A DNA stretch of 64,000 nucleotides from Dactylonectria macrodidyma (lineage: Eukaryota; Ascomycota; Sordariomycetes; Hypocreales; Nectriaceae), in contig JAGMUV010000004.1 of assembly GCA_020744425.1 (NCBI GenBank), positions 992,001 to 1,056,000 on the forward strand. The letters are read 5' to 3'. A program made the position numbers and the translations under genes. Below are positions 54,788 through 64,000 of this stretch, piece by piece. Positions within the stretch are counted from its first letter, which is position 1; each line of letters begins with the position of its first letter. The notes below the pieces were generated by a model. It made no database searches. It saw only the letters and a program-made list of their open reading frames with translations, and was not told where the DNA came from.

Positions 54788-57700
54788 ATGGGACGACACA
54801 CTATCGCCCACAGGAGCAACACTCGCAGGACAGCCCGCAGCACATCAACTAGCAGCCCGTCGTTGTCGGTGTTGCAAGACAGGGTTGTCGTTGGTGGTGG
54901 ATATGATGATGGGGGTGATTTGAGTGATCTGGGTGACTTGGGTGACTTGGGTGACTCGAGTGACTCCCATCTGCACAACCACCACTACCACCATCAGGCT
55001 GTCGCCCTCCGGCCCCTAGCATCCGCATCTGCGTCCACATCCCCTTCCCCATCCCTATCCCCATCTTCCTCCACCGCCCGGTCCACTGCCTCTGTCTCAG
55101 TCTCCCACGCCAGGGCGTCTGTCCCGCCCGATCCGAGCCTGAGCCAAGGCCATGTGCTGCCGTACCAGGTTCCAGATGTTGGCGATCCAGATCTGTTAAC
55201 TGCCGCCGCTGTCCCAGCCGGCGCGGCGCTGCCTCCCTCCCTCCCTCCCGACCTTGACCAACATGCTGGGCTGTCTTCGTTCGTCTCCGCCTCCGCCTCC
55301 GCCTCCGAGCCTCTTGCTGTTGCCGACGGTGCTGCTGCCGTGTCCGCGACAGAGTCCGCTACCGAGCCCACTCACCACGACGTCGATCGCGACGCCCTAG
55401 ATGCCTCTGCCCTCGCCGACTCTTCAATAACCCCCCTCGAGGGCCACTTAGACATGGCCTCCAAGAAGACACCATTTCTGCGGTCGCCCGCCACCCGTCC
55501 AGAGGCTGCCCCCTACGGCTCGGTTTCACTGACTCCAAGTCGCAACAACTCACCTGCCGGTAGTGACTGTCGCGATCCTGACGCCCATCAGCTGCGACAT
55601 GTTCCCGACACCATGCGGAGCGACACCTCCCGCCGCTCAAACACTTCACGACATTCGTCAAGGTTATCTGAAGAGCTCGAAGGTGCCGTCCTCGCCTCTG
55701 GCCTTGAAGGTCGCTTTAGCGTGGCCGAACATACGTATGCTGGCGGCGTCCTCGAGGAAAGCATGAAGGACGATGTGTCTGAAGATGGTCCCTTATTGGA
55801 CGACGCCTCGACGACCGCCTCTGACGCTGAATTCGAGGAGAACTCACCTCACGAAGCCGTTCGCGCCTCTGTTCCGCCCACCGACGATATTACTCTCTCC
55901 ATAAACACCCCCCGCATGTGGTGCCTTTCCGTCATTTTCTCCATTCTTGGATCATCTACCAACCTCTTCTTCTCCTTGCGATACCCTAGCGTTGCCATCA
56001 CTCCCGTTATTGCCTTGCTTCTTGTCCATCCCCTCGGCCACCTCTGGGACTTCGTGTTGAAGCGGCAATATGATCCCGAGGAGACCTTTGTGGACGGTGT
56101 CCGGACGCCTTCCATCTCCGACGACGCTCAGATCTCCCTCAAACCAAGTAAAGCCACATCCTGGCGATTGTGGCTAGCACAAGGACGTTGGAACGAGAAA
56201 GAGCACACCTGTGTTTATGTCAGCAGCAATGTTGCTTTCGGCTTCGCGTTTGCGACTGATGTCATTGTTGAGCAAACGCAGTTCTATAACCAGGAGGCTC
56301 CTATCGTCTACCAGCTTCTCCTTACCATCTCGACGCAGATCCTGGGATATGGCTTCGCAGGCATCACCCGTCGCTTCCTAGTCCGGCCGAGCGGTATGAT
56401 ATGGCCTGGTACCCTCATGTCGGCCGCCATGTTCTCGACCCTCCACAAGCAAGACAACAAACCAGCTGAAGGCTGGACTATTAGTAGATGGAAGTTCTTT
56501 TACATCATCTGGACTGGCTCTTTTCTCTTCTACTTCCTGCCTGGCCTGCTCATGCCTGCCCTGAGCTACTTCAACGTCATCACCTGGTTCGCCCCGAAGA
56601 GTGTTGTCGTTGCCAACCTCTTTGGCGTTTCTTCGGGCCTGGGTCTTTTCCCTTTGACGTTCGACTGGGCGCAGGTCACCTACGTTGGCTCTCCGTTGCT
56701 TGTGCCCTTCTGGGCCGCCATGAATGTCATTGGAGGTCTAACCATTGTCATGTGGATCATTGCCCCTATTCTTTACTACAGCAACTTCCTTTTCTCCTCA
56801 TACATGCCGATTCTATCCGCTGCCGTCTTCGACAACACTGGAAAGGTCTACGATGTTGGCAGAATTCTCACCGCCGACTTCCTATTTGACAAGGAGGCGT
56901 ATCAAAACTATAGTCGTGTGTTTCTACCAGTCACCTACGTACTTAGCTATGGTGTGCAATTTGCAGGTCTTGCCGCCCTGCTGACTCACACGGCCTGTTG
57001 GCACGGTCAAGATATTTGGACGACATGGAAGAAAGCCCTCGTGGAGGCTCGTCAGGATGGGAAGACGGAATATCAGCCAATTTCGGATTCTGCTGGCCAA
57101 CCGCCATCGCGGCGGTCAACGGGGATGTCATCATCTACCCATAACGTCGGGGGACTCATGGGTCGCGAAGATGTCCACAGTCGTCTCATGAAGAGATACG
57201 AGGATGCACCATTGAGTTGGTATTTGATCACCTTCCTCTCAATGACAGCCATTGGCATCTTTGTGGTCGAATAGTGGGTTTCCCCAATCATTGTGTCATC
57301 ATCTCGATCAGCTGCTAACCCTTACTCTAGCTATCCTGTTCATCTGCCTTGGTACGGTCTTCTTCTGGCTTTGGCTATCGGTGCCATCTTCTTCATTCCC
57401 AACGGCATCATCATGGCTGTGACGAACCAGCACAGCAGCATCTACCTCATCTGTCAACTGATATGCGGTGTCGTCTTCCCAGGACGCCCTATCGCCAATA
57501 TGGTCTTCGTCACGTACGGCTACATCTCGTCAGCACAAGGAATCAAGTTTGCTTCCGACCTCAAGCTCGGCCACTACATGAAGATTCCGCCTCGAATCCT
57601 CTTTTCCGTTCAGATCGTCGCCACACTCGTGTCGTCGTTTACCCAGATTGGCGTGTTAAACTGGATGTTCGCCAACATCAAGGGCATCTGCACCGCCGAG

Positions 57701-58234
57701 GCCGTCAACGGCTTCACTTGCCCCATTGCACGTGTCCACTTCAACGGATCGATACTTTGGGGAGTCGTCGGCCCCCAGGAGTTTTTCGGCCCCAAGGCAA
57801 TCTACCGCTCCCTCGTCTGGTTTTTCCCCCTTGGTGCGTTCCTCCCTATTCCCCTATGGCTTTACAGCCGCCGCCACCACCACAGTATTCTGCGCAAGGT
57901 CAACCTTCCCGTCATCTTCGGCGCCATGTCCTGGATCCCCCCTGCCACCGGTCTCAACTTCTCCGTTTGGGCCGTCGTTTGCTACGTCTTCAACTACCTT
58001 ATCAAGAACCGCCACAACGCATGGTGGAGCAAGTACACTATGACTCTGAGTGCTGCCCTCGACTCCGGTCTTGCCTTCGGCATCGTTGTCGTTTTCTTTG
58101 GCTTCATATATCCCGGCTGGATGGATGGATTCAGCTGGTGGGGTACGGAGGTCTACAAGCAGGGCTGTGACTGGCAAGCCTGCGCTTACAACACAGTCAC
58201 AGAAGGAGAGCGTTTTGGCCCCGACACATGGTGA
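54788..58234 (+). CDS. OPT-family small oligopeptide transporter (Isp4-like)
   Basis: Two exons, 54788-57273 and 57331-58234 (intron GTGGGT...CTCTAG, phase 2). From 54788 the protein is 1129 aa; from the alternative ATG at 55454 (MASKKTPFLRSPATRP) it is 907 aa, closer to the usual family size. The ATG at 54788 was chosen because it is the first in frame and sits in a strong CCGCCATGG context. The extra 222 residues are low-complexity (GDLSDLGDLGDLGD, His-rich and ASAS/PSPS runs) and may be leader instead. The membrane part begins at MWCLSVIFSILG and has about 14-16 helices, with WEN-like cytosolic loops and the OPT motif KIPPR. The family imports peptides of 3-5 residues or related molecules at the plasma membrane, driven by protons; the exact substrate cannot be read from sequence. 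It is convergent with RPN1. Confidence 0.9.
54911..54965. repeat. Tandem GGTGACTTG repeat in the OPT N-terminal region
   Basis: A 9 bp unit, repeated about five times with small changes, codes for SDLGDLGDLGDSSDS if the long start is used. Confidence 0.7.
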
Positions 58235-58646
58235 TTTCATTTTTGGAGTTGAGCTGGTGCTTGAACTGGCTTGGATTTTAGTTTCTGGAAGTAAGCAATA
58301 TGCATTATAGAAATGTCTGGACATTTGCGGGGCCATGGTTATCACGGATTAGACTTCTACAAACATGGGATGAATCGTTTATATGGCATAGGTACAGCGC
58401 CCTCCTGGCAATGTTCACACAGGGAATGGTCAGGGTCCCCGGCGCTGGTTTGTGGGCGGGAAACTTGTAATGCAATGGACATTAGGAAGACACGAAATTG
58501 CAATCGATTTGACCGTCTATCAATGCATTCAGTTCCTCCCATTTGATTGCGCTTACATCAGATTACTATACAGTGTAACGAGGTCTAACCGGTGACCTGC
58601 CCATCCTGAGCCAACCTCAACTTTCGCTCCCTTAATTGTTCTTATT
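58235..58646. other. Convergent 3' intergenic region OPT / RPN1
   Basis: 412 bp of 3' flanks of two convergent genes; no gene is seen. Confidence 0.5.
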
Positions 58647-61507
58647 CTATTTCTCTTCCTCCCACTCAGGGTTCTAAGCAAACGTTAGCTTGAGCCAATA
58701 GTGCCCAATGGCTTGGTATGTGCTTACCTTTCGCAGAATTACCAAGCCCTCCATCGTGCTGTTGAGACTGATGTACTCTTCGTCCTCAAGCTCAGCTCGC
58801 TCGCCGTGAGCGAGAACAACAGGGGTACTCTGGGTCTGCCAACCAGTGATGGTCTTGGGTCGACCAGCTTGGCCGACCACGTCGACAGCCTGACCGACGC
58901 GGACATTGACCTTAAGGGGCTTGTTGTTCTCATCAAGGGTGACAAGGAAGCGGGGGTGCATAGCGGTGACAAGGAAGTAGAGGAGGTAGTGTGAGTTGGT
59001 GGTGATGAACTCCTTGGGTTCGATCATGGCCAAGATGGTCGCGAGGAGACCAGCTGCCGAAACGCGGGACAGGACCTGACGATCAGTGTGGAACGGGCTG
59101 ATAGACAAGGTTCCTTTGCCCATGTGAAGAAGGCCCTGGGCAATGCGTACCATGAACAGGGCGTCCTGGTCCCGGTGGTAATAGCTGGCAAGCTGTCGAA
59201 GCAGTTGGGCCAATCGTGCGTTGTTGGTGCCTGCACCTAGCAGACCCATGGCGAAGATGGCGTTGATGGCGACCTCGGGGTCGTTGTCGTGGCTGTATCT
59301 GGACAAAGTGTCGTAGACCTTCATTTGAGGGTTGCTAGGACTGATAAGACCCATGGCCAGGGGAACGGCCTTACGAATGTTGGCTTCTCCATAGTGCATG
59401 AGGTGGCCAAATTGGCGCAAAACCATCTCTTGGCCAACATCCTCGCCCATCGCCACCAGCGCAATGCCAATGACTGCATAAGCCTGGAGAAGCTCGTCCC
59501 CCTTCTTCTCATCAGCCTCCTCCTGATGCTCATTGCAGATGTGCAGGAGCTCCTGAATTTTCAACACAGCACCAGTACCAGCCCAGGCACAGATCTCAGC
59601 AAGGACAGCAGTGGCCTTGGCCATGGGGTGTTCGATGGCCTTCAGAGTCTCTAGGATAACATCGACCTCTTCTTGTCGCCCGAAAAAGAGAAGACCCAAG
59701 CCCAGAGCAAGGAATCGCGTCCACTTGTCAGTCAGCTGGCTCTTTCGGTCATCATCCATCAAAGTAGTGATGATGGCCTCGCTGACATCAGGGTGGGAAG
59801 AGCCAACGAAGATGAGACCGCAAGACAACGCTGCCATAGCCGAAATCTGCATGTCCTGGGAGGAGTCGGAGATGATAGGCAGAAGAAGCTCGAGAACATC
59901 CTCCTTGTTAGAGCCAGCGTAAGACAAACCTAAGCCCATGATGCATGCTGTTCGAACGAGGGGATTGGTGTGGTGCAGCTTATCGGCGTCGCCCAATAGG
60001 GCGAGGGCCGGTTCCGAATCGATCTGAACGCCTGAGTTCATGATGCCAATCGCAAGCATGGCACCAGCCGAAATCTCAGGCTCGGGAGAGTAAGTGTACC
60101 TGTCAATCTTGTCGAGTCCGTTCTCGATGTCCCAAAGAAGTAGGGTACCCATCGACGCAACAGTCGACATCATGCCATCAGCTTTAGTCTTCCAAACCCA
60201 GGTTTCCTTCTCGCCTTCCACCAGCATCATCTTGTCGTTGCCAAATCCAGCGTTGACAAAGGCATTGACGAACGCGGCGGCAAGATTATGCCGGGCGGAG
60301 TCCAAATTGGTCATCCCCGCAACACGACTGCTCTCGAGGTGGCTCTTGTAGATGTCCTCTGTCGTCTTAGGGTCTAGAATGTTCAACTCCTTGCCAAGGG
60401 CTTTGAAATGCTCTGATAGTTTGAGGTTGGAAAGACACTCCGACGTTTCCTGCTCCTCCTCCGAGTCACCAGGAAGCTCCAAAACAATCCGTTGGCGGGC
60501 GATCAAAAATGCCAACTGCTTCTTCAACGCAGGGTCCTCAGCCTTGTCGAAGTCGGCTTTGATTAGATCAACATCGTGAAGTCGAATCGCAAGAACCATT
60601 GCTTGGGCAAATTGCTTGTACTCGATGTAGATATTATGCGCCGTCTTGAGGAACGTCTCGTTGTCCGGGTAGGTGAGAAGGTTAACCATGCTGGACATGT
60701 ACAGACACACTCTCGCGTAGGTGTTTTCGTCGACGAACTTGGGGATCTCCTCAATGATCTCCAACTCGCTCATGAGATCCACCGCATCGGCCTCGGCGTT
60801 GCTCTTGAGGAAGAGGGGGATCAGAATCAGAGCAAGGTCGACCAAGTCCTTCGTAGGCTCATCTGTTGTGATTCGCTTGCCATACACCTCGCCAATTTCC
60901 AGCGCCAAATGTCGGACGTACTCGTGTCCCCACGAGCTGATATCGGACGTCGGTGCTAGAAGTCGGTACTTGAGGGTGTCTTGCCTATCCTCGTCCGAAA
61001 ATGTCATGCCGATGACAGACAGAACATCTGCCAATGAGGTCTTGTCGTCACCCTCTGGCCACTCATCGTACAGTTTGGTCAACGGCTCGTAGTGTGGTCG
61101 CAGGAACTTCAACGGCTTCGGTACTGCGGTCATGGATGACGTCGAGGTCTTGATGGAGGTCTTCATCGCTTCCAGGGCGGGCTTGTAAAGGTCCTTGTTT
61201 GACTCCTAGTCGCAGTTAGATACCTGAGAGAGGTTACATTGTTACATATCCATGATGCTCACTGTCAAGCGTTCGACCATCATGTCGAGTTCATTCTTGA
61301 GTTGCTGATCCTCCTCGTTAAGCTCCTCCTCAGCAGCTATGTGATAGTCAGCAACATGGCGTATCAAGAATAGGTTTCGTTATCCATACTTTCAACTTTG
61401 TCATCTCCCTTCTTTCCATTTGCCAGAGGCTTTTCCTTCTTAGTATCCTCAACGGCTTTGCCCTTGCCCTTGTCGGCCGCCTTGGGCAGTTCGCTGTCCT
61501 GAGCCAT
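58647..61507 (-). CDS. rpn1: 26S proteasome regulatory subunit Rpn1
   Basis: Four coding exons, complement of 61390-61507, 61263-61336, 58728-61205 and 58647-58673, total 2697 nt, 898 aa, the usual length. The N-terminus is Lys/Glu-rich, then EEELNEEDQQLKNELDMMVERL and ESNKDLYKPALEAMKTSI lead into the conserved LRPHY block. The middle has proteasome/cyclosome (PC) repeats with the typical Gly-Ala-Leu pattern (SAGAMLAIGIMNSG, RTACIMGLGLSYAG, SAMAALSCGLIF, AINAIFAMGLLGAG). Rpn1 is the large scaffold in the 19S base that binds ubiquitin-like shuttle factors and Ubp6. The 27-nt last exon codes NPEWEEEK; if the last intron is kept, the frame adds about 17 residues and stops at the acceptor TAG itself. 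It is divergent from RIO2. Confidence 0.96.
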
Positions 61508-61988
61508 GTTTGACGTTGACGGCGCCTGGGGCAGCTCCGCAATACAAATTGGCAGCGAGGTGTAGGTCAAATAGCAGTATTAAGGGGGCGTCTTTACTAT
61601 GACCGCCAATATTTCGAGTCGTGATGTCGGATTGTGATGGGTCGTGGGTATTCGTCGCAGTAGATGGAAGGTGATGGAGCCCGCTTGGTAAAGCTCAAGG
61701 TGCTGTGCTGTATCCAGGTAGCTCTGGTTACGCCAGGCGCTGCCGCCTGCAAAACGGATCCGCCCAGCCTCACAGTCACGTGGTTCGGTAAATTATCCGA
61801 CAAACCGCCGAGATAAGATACTTTATCGTACATGAGATCTTATCGCCAAAATTTCTAGGATAACCCCACCATGCGACCGCAACCCAAAGATCAACCCCAC
61901 GTCTTGATGGTTGCTTGACGAATTTACTCCATACACCTAGATTCTTTTTTCGCATTTCTTAACCCAACGTCAGACAACTCTGCCCATA
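61508..61988. promoter_or_regulatory. Divergent promoter region RPN1 / RIO2 with GATAA cluster
   Basis: This 481 bp lies between starts at 61507 (minus) and 61989 (plus). Five GATAA/TTATC sites lie within 71 bp: 61793-61797, 61812-61816, 61823-61827, 61840-61844 and 61859-61863. GACCGCAACCC (61875-61885) is identical to an element before deoxyhypusine hydroxylase. The elements lie on the RIO2 side. Confidence 0.6.
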
Positions 61989-63237
61989 ATGAAGCTAGAT
62001 ACCAAAGCCATGCGCTATCTCATAGCCGAGGACTGGCGCGTTCTAACTGCAGTAAGTCTACCAAGAGTGTCATGGTTCCGGCCGTAAGCGTTAAACACGA
62101 GAACAGGTCGAGCTGTGCAGCAAGAACCATGAGCTTGTCCCGACAACATTGATTGAGCGGACGGCTCGCCTTCGAGGCGGCCCCAGCGGTGTTCATAAAA
62201 GCATCTCTGCCCTCGCCAAGGTCGGCCTGATCGCCCGTGTAAAGGAAGCCAAGTACGACGGCTATCGACTAACCTACGGTGGCCTCGACTATCTCGCTCT
62301 CCACACCCATTCACAGAAAAAAGACGTCTACAGCGTTGGGAATCGAATTGGCGTGGGCAAGGAAAGCGACATCATGGTCGTCGCGGACCAGACAGGAACG
62401 CAGCGGGTGCTCAAAATCCATCGACTAGGCCGAATCTCCTTCCGAACCGTCAAGTCGAATCGAGACTATCTTAAGAAAGGCGCGTCCGGGTCATGGATGT
62501 ACCTCTCGAGACTAGCTGCTATGAAGGAGTTTGCTTTCATGAAAGCCCTGCGCGAAGAGGGATTCCCCGTACCAGAGCCAATCGCGCATTCCCGACACAC
62601 CATCGTCATGAGTCTGATCGACGCATTTCCTCTTCGACAAATCGCCGAGGTGCCCGATCCCGCGTCTTTGTATGCCGACTTGATCAGCCTCATCCTTCGA
62701 CTCGCCAAGCATGGGCTTATTCACGGTGATTTTAACGAGTTCAACATCCTAGTCAAGGAAAACAGATCCAAGAACGAAGACGGCGAGGAAACCCTTGTCT
62801 TGGAGCCCGTCATTATTGACTTCCCTCAAATGGTGTCAATGGAACACCAAAATGCAGAAATGTACTTTGATCGGGATGTCAACTGCATCAAACGTTTCTT
62901 TGAGCGGCGTTTCCATTTCGTAACCTCGGAGGCTGGACCTTTCTTCAAGAACGCCAAGAAAAGTGTTGGCAAAGATGGAGCCAAGCGGCTCGATGCGACG
63001 GTTGAGGCATCCGGATTCACGAAAAAGATGCTCAAGGACTTGGAGGCTGCTATCAAGGAGAAGGCGGAGACCAAAGGAGATGTTGAAGAGGGCGACGATG
63101 ATGAGAGCGACGACGATAGCGAGGAGGATGGGGAGGAGGGTGGAGATAAGGACAAGGCCTCCGGCGGTCTTCTGGGGGATGATGCGCGAGATGTGGAAGT
63201 CCCGGTCGATGAATCTATGGCCAAGTTGGCTGTCTGA
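61989..63237 (+). CDS. rio2: Rio2 atypical serine kinase/ATPase, 40S ribosome maturation
   Basis: Two exons, 61989-62051 and 62107-63237, total 1194 nt, 397 aa. The N-terminal winged-helix domain (MKLDTKAMRYL..EDWRVLTAVE) is specific for Rio2. The RIO kinase core follows: nucleotide loop VGKESDIMVV, KIHRLG with the ATP-binding lysine, catalytic HGDFNEFNI, and metal-binding IIDFPQMVS. The C-terminus is a long acidic stretch (EEGDDDESDDDSEED) before a short conserved end. Rio2 binds pre-40S particles and its ATPase cycle helps release assembly factors during 20S to 18S rRNA processing. The promoter shares an element with the deoxyhypusine hydroxylase gene. Confidence 0.97.
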
Positions 63238-63664
63238 AACGAATTGTAATGATACCCAAGAAGAAGAAAACAAGGTCGTTATGCTTGACCATGAGCCACC
63301 TCAGAACGTTATTCTATCATATTCTATGAACAGAATGGCTACTTATTCCAAATCACGATGTTGGGGCATGCATTCAGAGACAATAGTTGATTAATCTGTT
63401 CAGGCCAAGAGGTCGACATTGCAGACTTTTTAATGAGACGAATGTCCTCCCTAGAATCTAAAGCACAAGAGCTCATAAAATAGACCACAGCACAAGTCAT
63501 CAGGTGCATTAGCGACCTCAGTCGTATTGTGCTCGGATTGCATAACAATGGTTCTGTGTTGTAAGACGACAGCTCCAAAAGACTCTGACTAGAATCAAGG
63601 AAAGAAGTGTACCGTAAGCAGCATGATTGCGCAAAATTGCCCTAGCTCAGTCGAGATGGCCAGG
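63238..63664. other. 3' intergenic region between RIO2 and the right-edge gene
   Basis: 427 bp, AT-rich, apparently the 3' flanks of two convergent genes. No gene is seen. Confidence 0.5.
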
Positions 63665-64000
63665 CTACTGAATATCCTTCTTCACAGAAACCTCCTTCTT
63701 GACGGACGGAGACGAGTCGAGAGAAGCGGTGACAACAATCGTATCCGCATGAATGGTAACGCTCTCGTCACATTCGGAAGACGCAGGAGTAACAGTCGCC
63801 TCATCCGCGCTCGAACTCGTGGCCGTCCTGGTCAAGTGGTTAGAAAAAGCGCCGATAAGGTCGCGACAAACCTTCATACTGAAGAGAACTGTGGTGAGAC
63901 CCGGAGGGCCTGCCCACGCCGCCTCTCTCGGAGGCCGAGGTTGCGCCAGGGATGTTGGCGGCTCTGCAGCCAAGTTAAGGGAGCTCAACTTTAAGGTGGT
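63665..64000 (-). CDS. Unidentified protein, C-terminal end (runs off right edge)
   Basis: The minus strand is open from the window edge to a TAG at 63665, giving 111 codons: a Pro/Ala-rich stretch, then LTTVLFSMK, then a Ser/Thr/Val-rich tail ending KKEVSVKKDIQ. No family was recognised. An alternative is a 44 bp intron at 63828-63871 (GTTTGT donor, a CTAAC branch site close to a CCAG acceptor); splicing it would end the protein at a TGA at 63801-63803 with the tail KDGHEFERG. The upstream part in the window may itself contain intron sequence. I am not sure that all of it is coding. Confidence 0.35.
   Translation of the reverse strand, partial: TTLKLSSLNLAAEPPTSLAQPRPPREAAWAGPPGLTTVLFSMKVCRDLIGAFSNHLTRTATSSSADEATVTPASSECDESVTIHADTIVVTASLDSSPSVKKEVSVKKDIQ

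Noticed and set aside
57349..58170. 273-codon frame overlapping exon 2 of the OPT gene
   Set aside because: Arg/His/Leu-rich shadow of the true transporter frame.

Overview
This window is nuclear DNA of a filamentous ascomycete. The evidence is about 50-60% GC in coding DNA, short introns of about 44-140 bp with GT-AG ends and CTAAC/CTGAC-type branch sites, mostly single-copy housekeeping genes on both strands, and intergenic DNA of 0.4 to 7 kb with pyrimidine-rich stretches ahead of starts. Protein style (Ras, Scc2, Iml1, GMF, Rpa12) fits Sordariomycetes, probably Hypocreales; that placement is inference. No bacterial, viral, CRISPR or intact transposon sequence was recognised.

Layout. Left part (1-19115): the 5' part of a folliculin-interacting/Lst4 gene (minus, runs off the left edge), a 7.3 kb stretch without genes, a vacuolar-type zinc CDF transporter (minus, 8 exons), IML1 (plus, 1836 aa, GATOR1/SEACIT subunit) and a VCX1-type Ca2+/H+ exchanger (minus). 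All four families act at the vacuole membrane, and two of them (Lst4, Iml1) act on opposite sides of amino-acid signalling to TORC1. Middle (21154-33496): the cohesin loader SCC2 (minus), RPA12 of RNA polymerase I (plus), deoxyhypusine hydroxylase (minus), tRNA-Gln(CTG), the cytosolic Fe-S scaffold NBP35, GMF (minus) and a MoaB/Mog-domain protein (plus, with 9 nt and 18 nt internal exons). A second gene-free stretch of 6.9 kb precedes RAS1 (40430). Right part: a 1026-aa Cys-rich protein with five tandem Zn2Cys6-like modules (minus), the importin MTR10 (minus), 5-formyl-THF cyclo-ligase (minus), an OPT oligopeptide transporter (plus), the proteasome subunit RPN1 (minus), the RIO2 kinase (plus), and the 3' end of an unidentified gene at the right edge.

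Working together. Several genes serve ribosome production and translation (RPA12, deoxyhypusine hydroxylase, RIO2, tRNA-Gln) and nutrient signalling (Lst4, Iml1, Ras, OPT). The deoxyhypusine hydroxylase and RIO2 promoters share an identical 11-mer (GACCGCAACCC) in the same orientation, about 105-130 bp before the ATG, beside clustered GATAA sites. The most unusual protein is the five-module zinc-cluster protein at 42274-45354. Exon structures were worked out by hand from reading frame, splice consensus and family conservation, and each spliced total is divisible by three; no transcript evidence was available.
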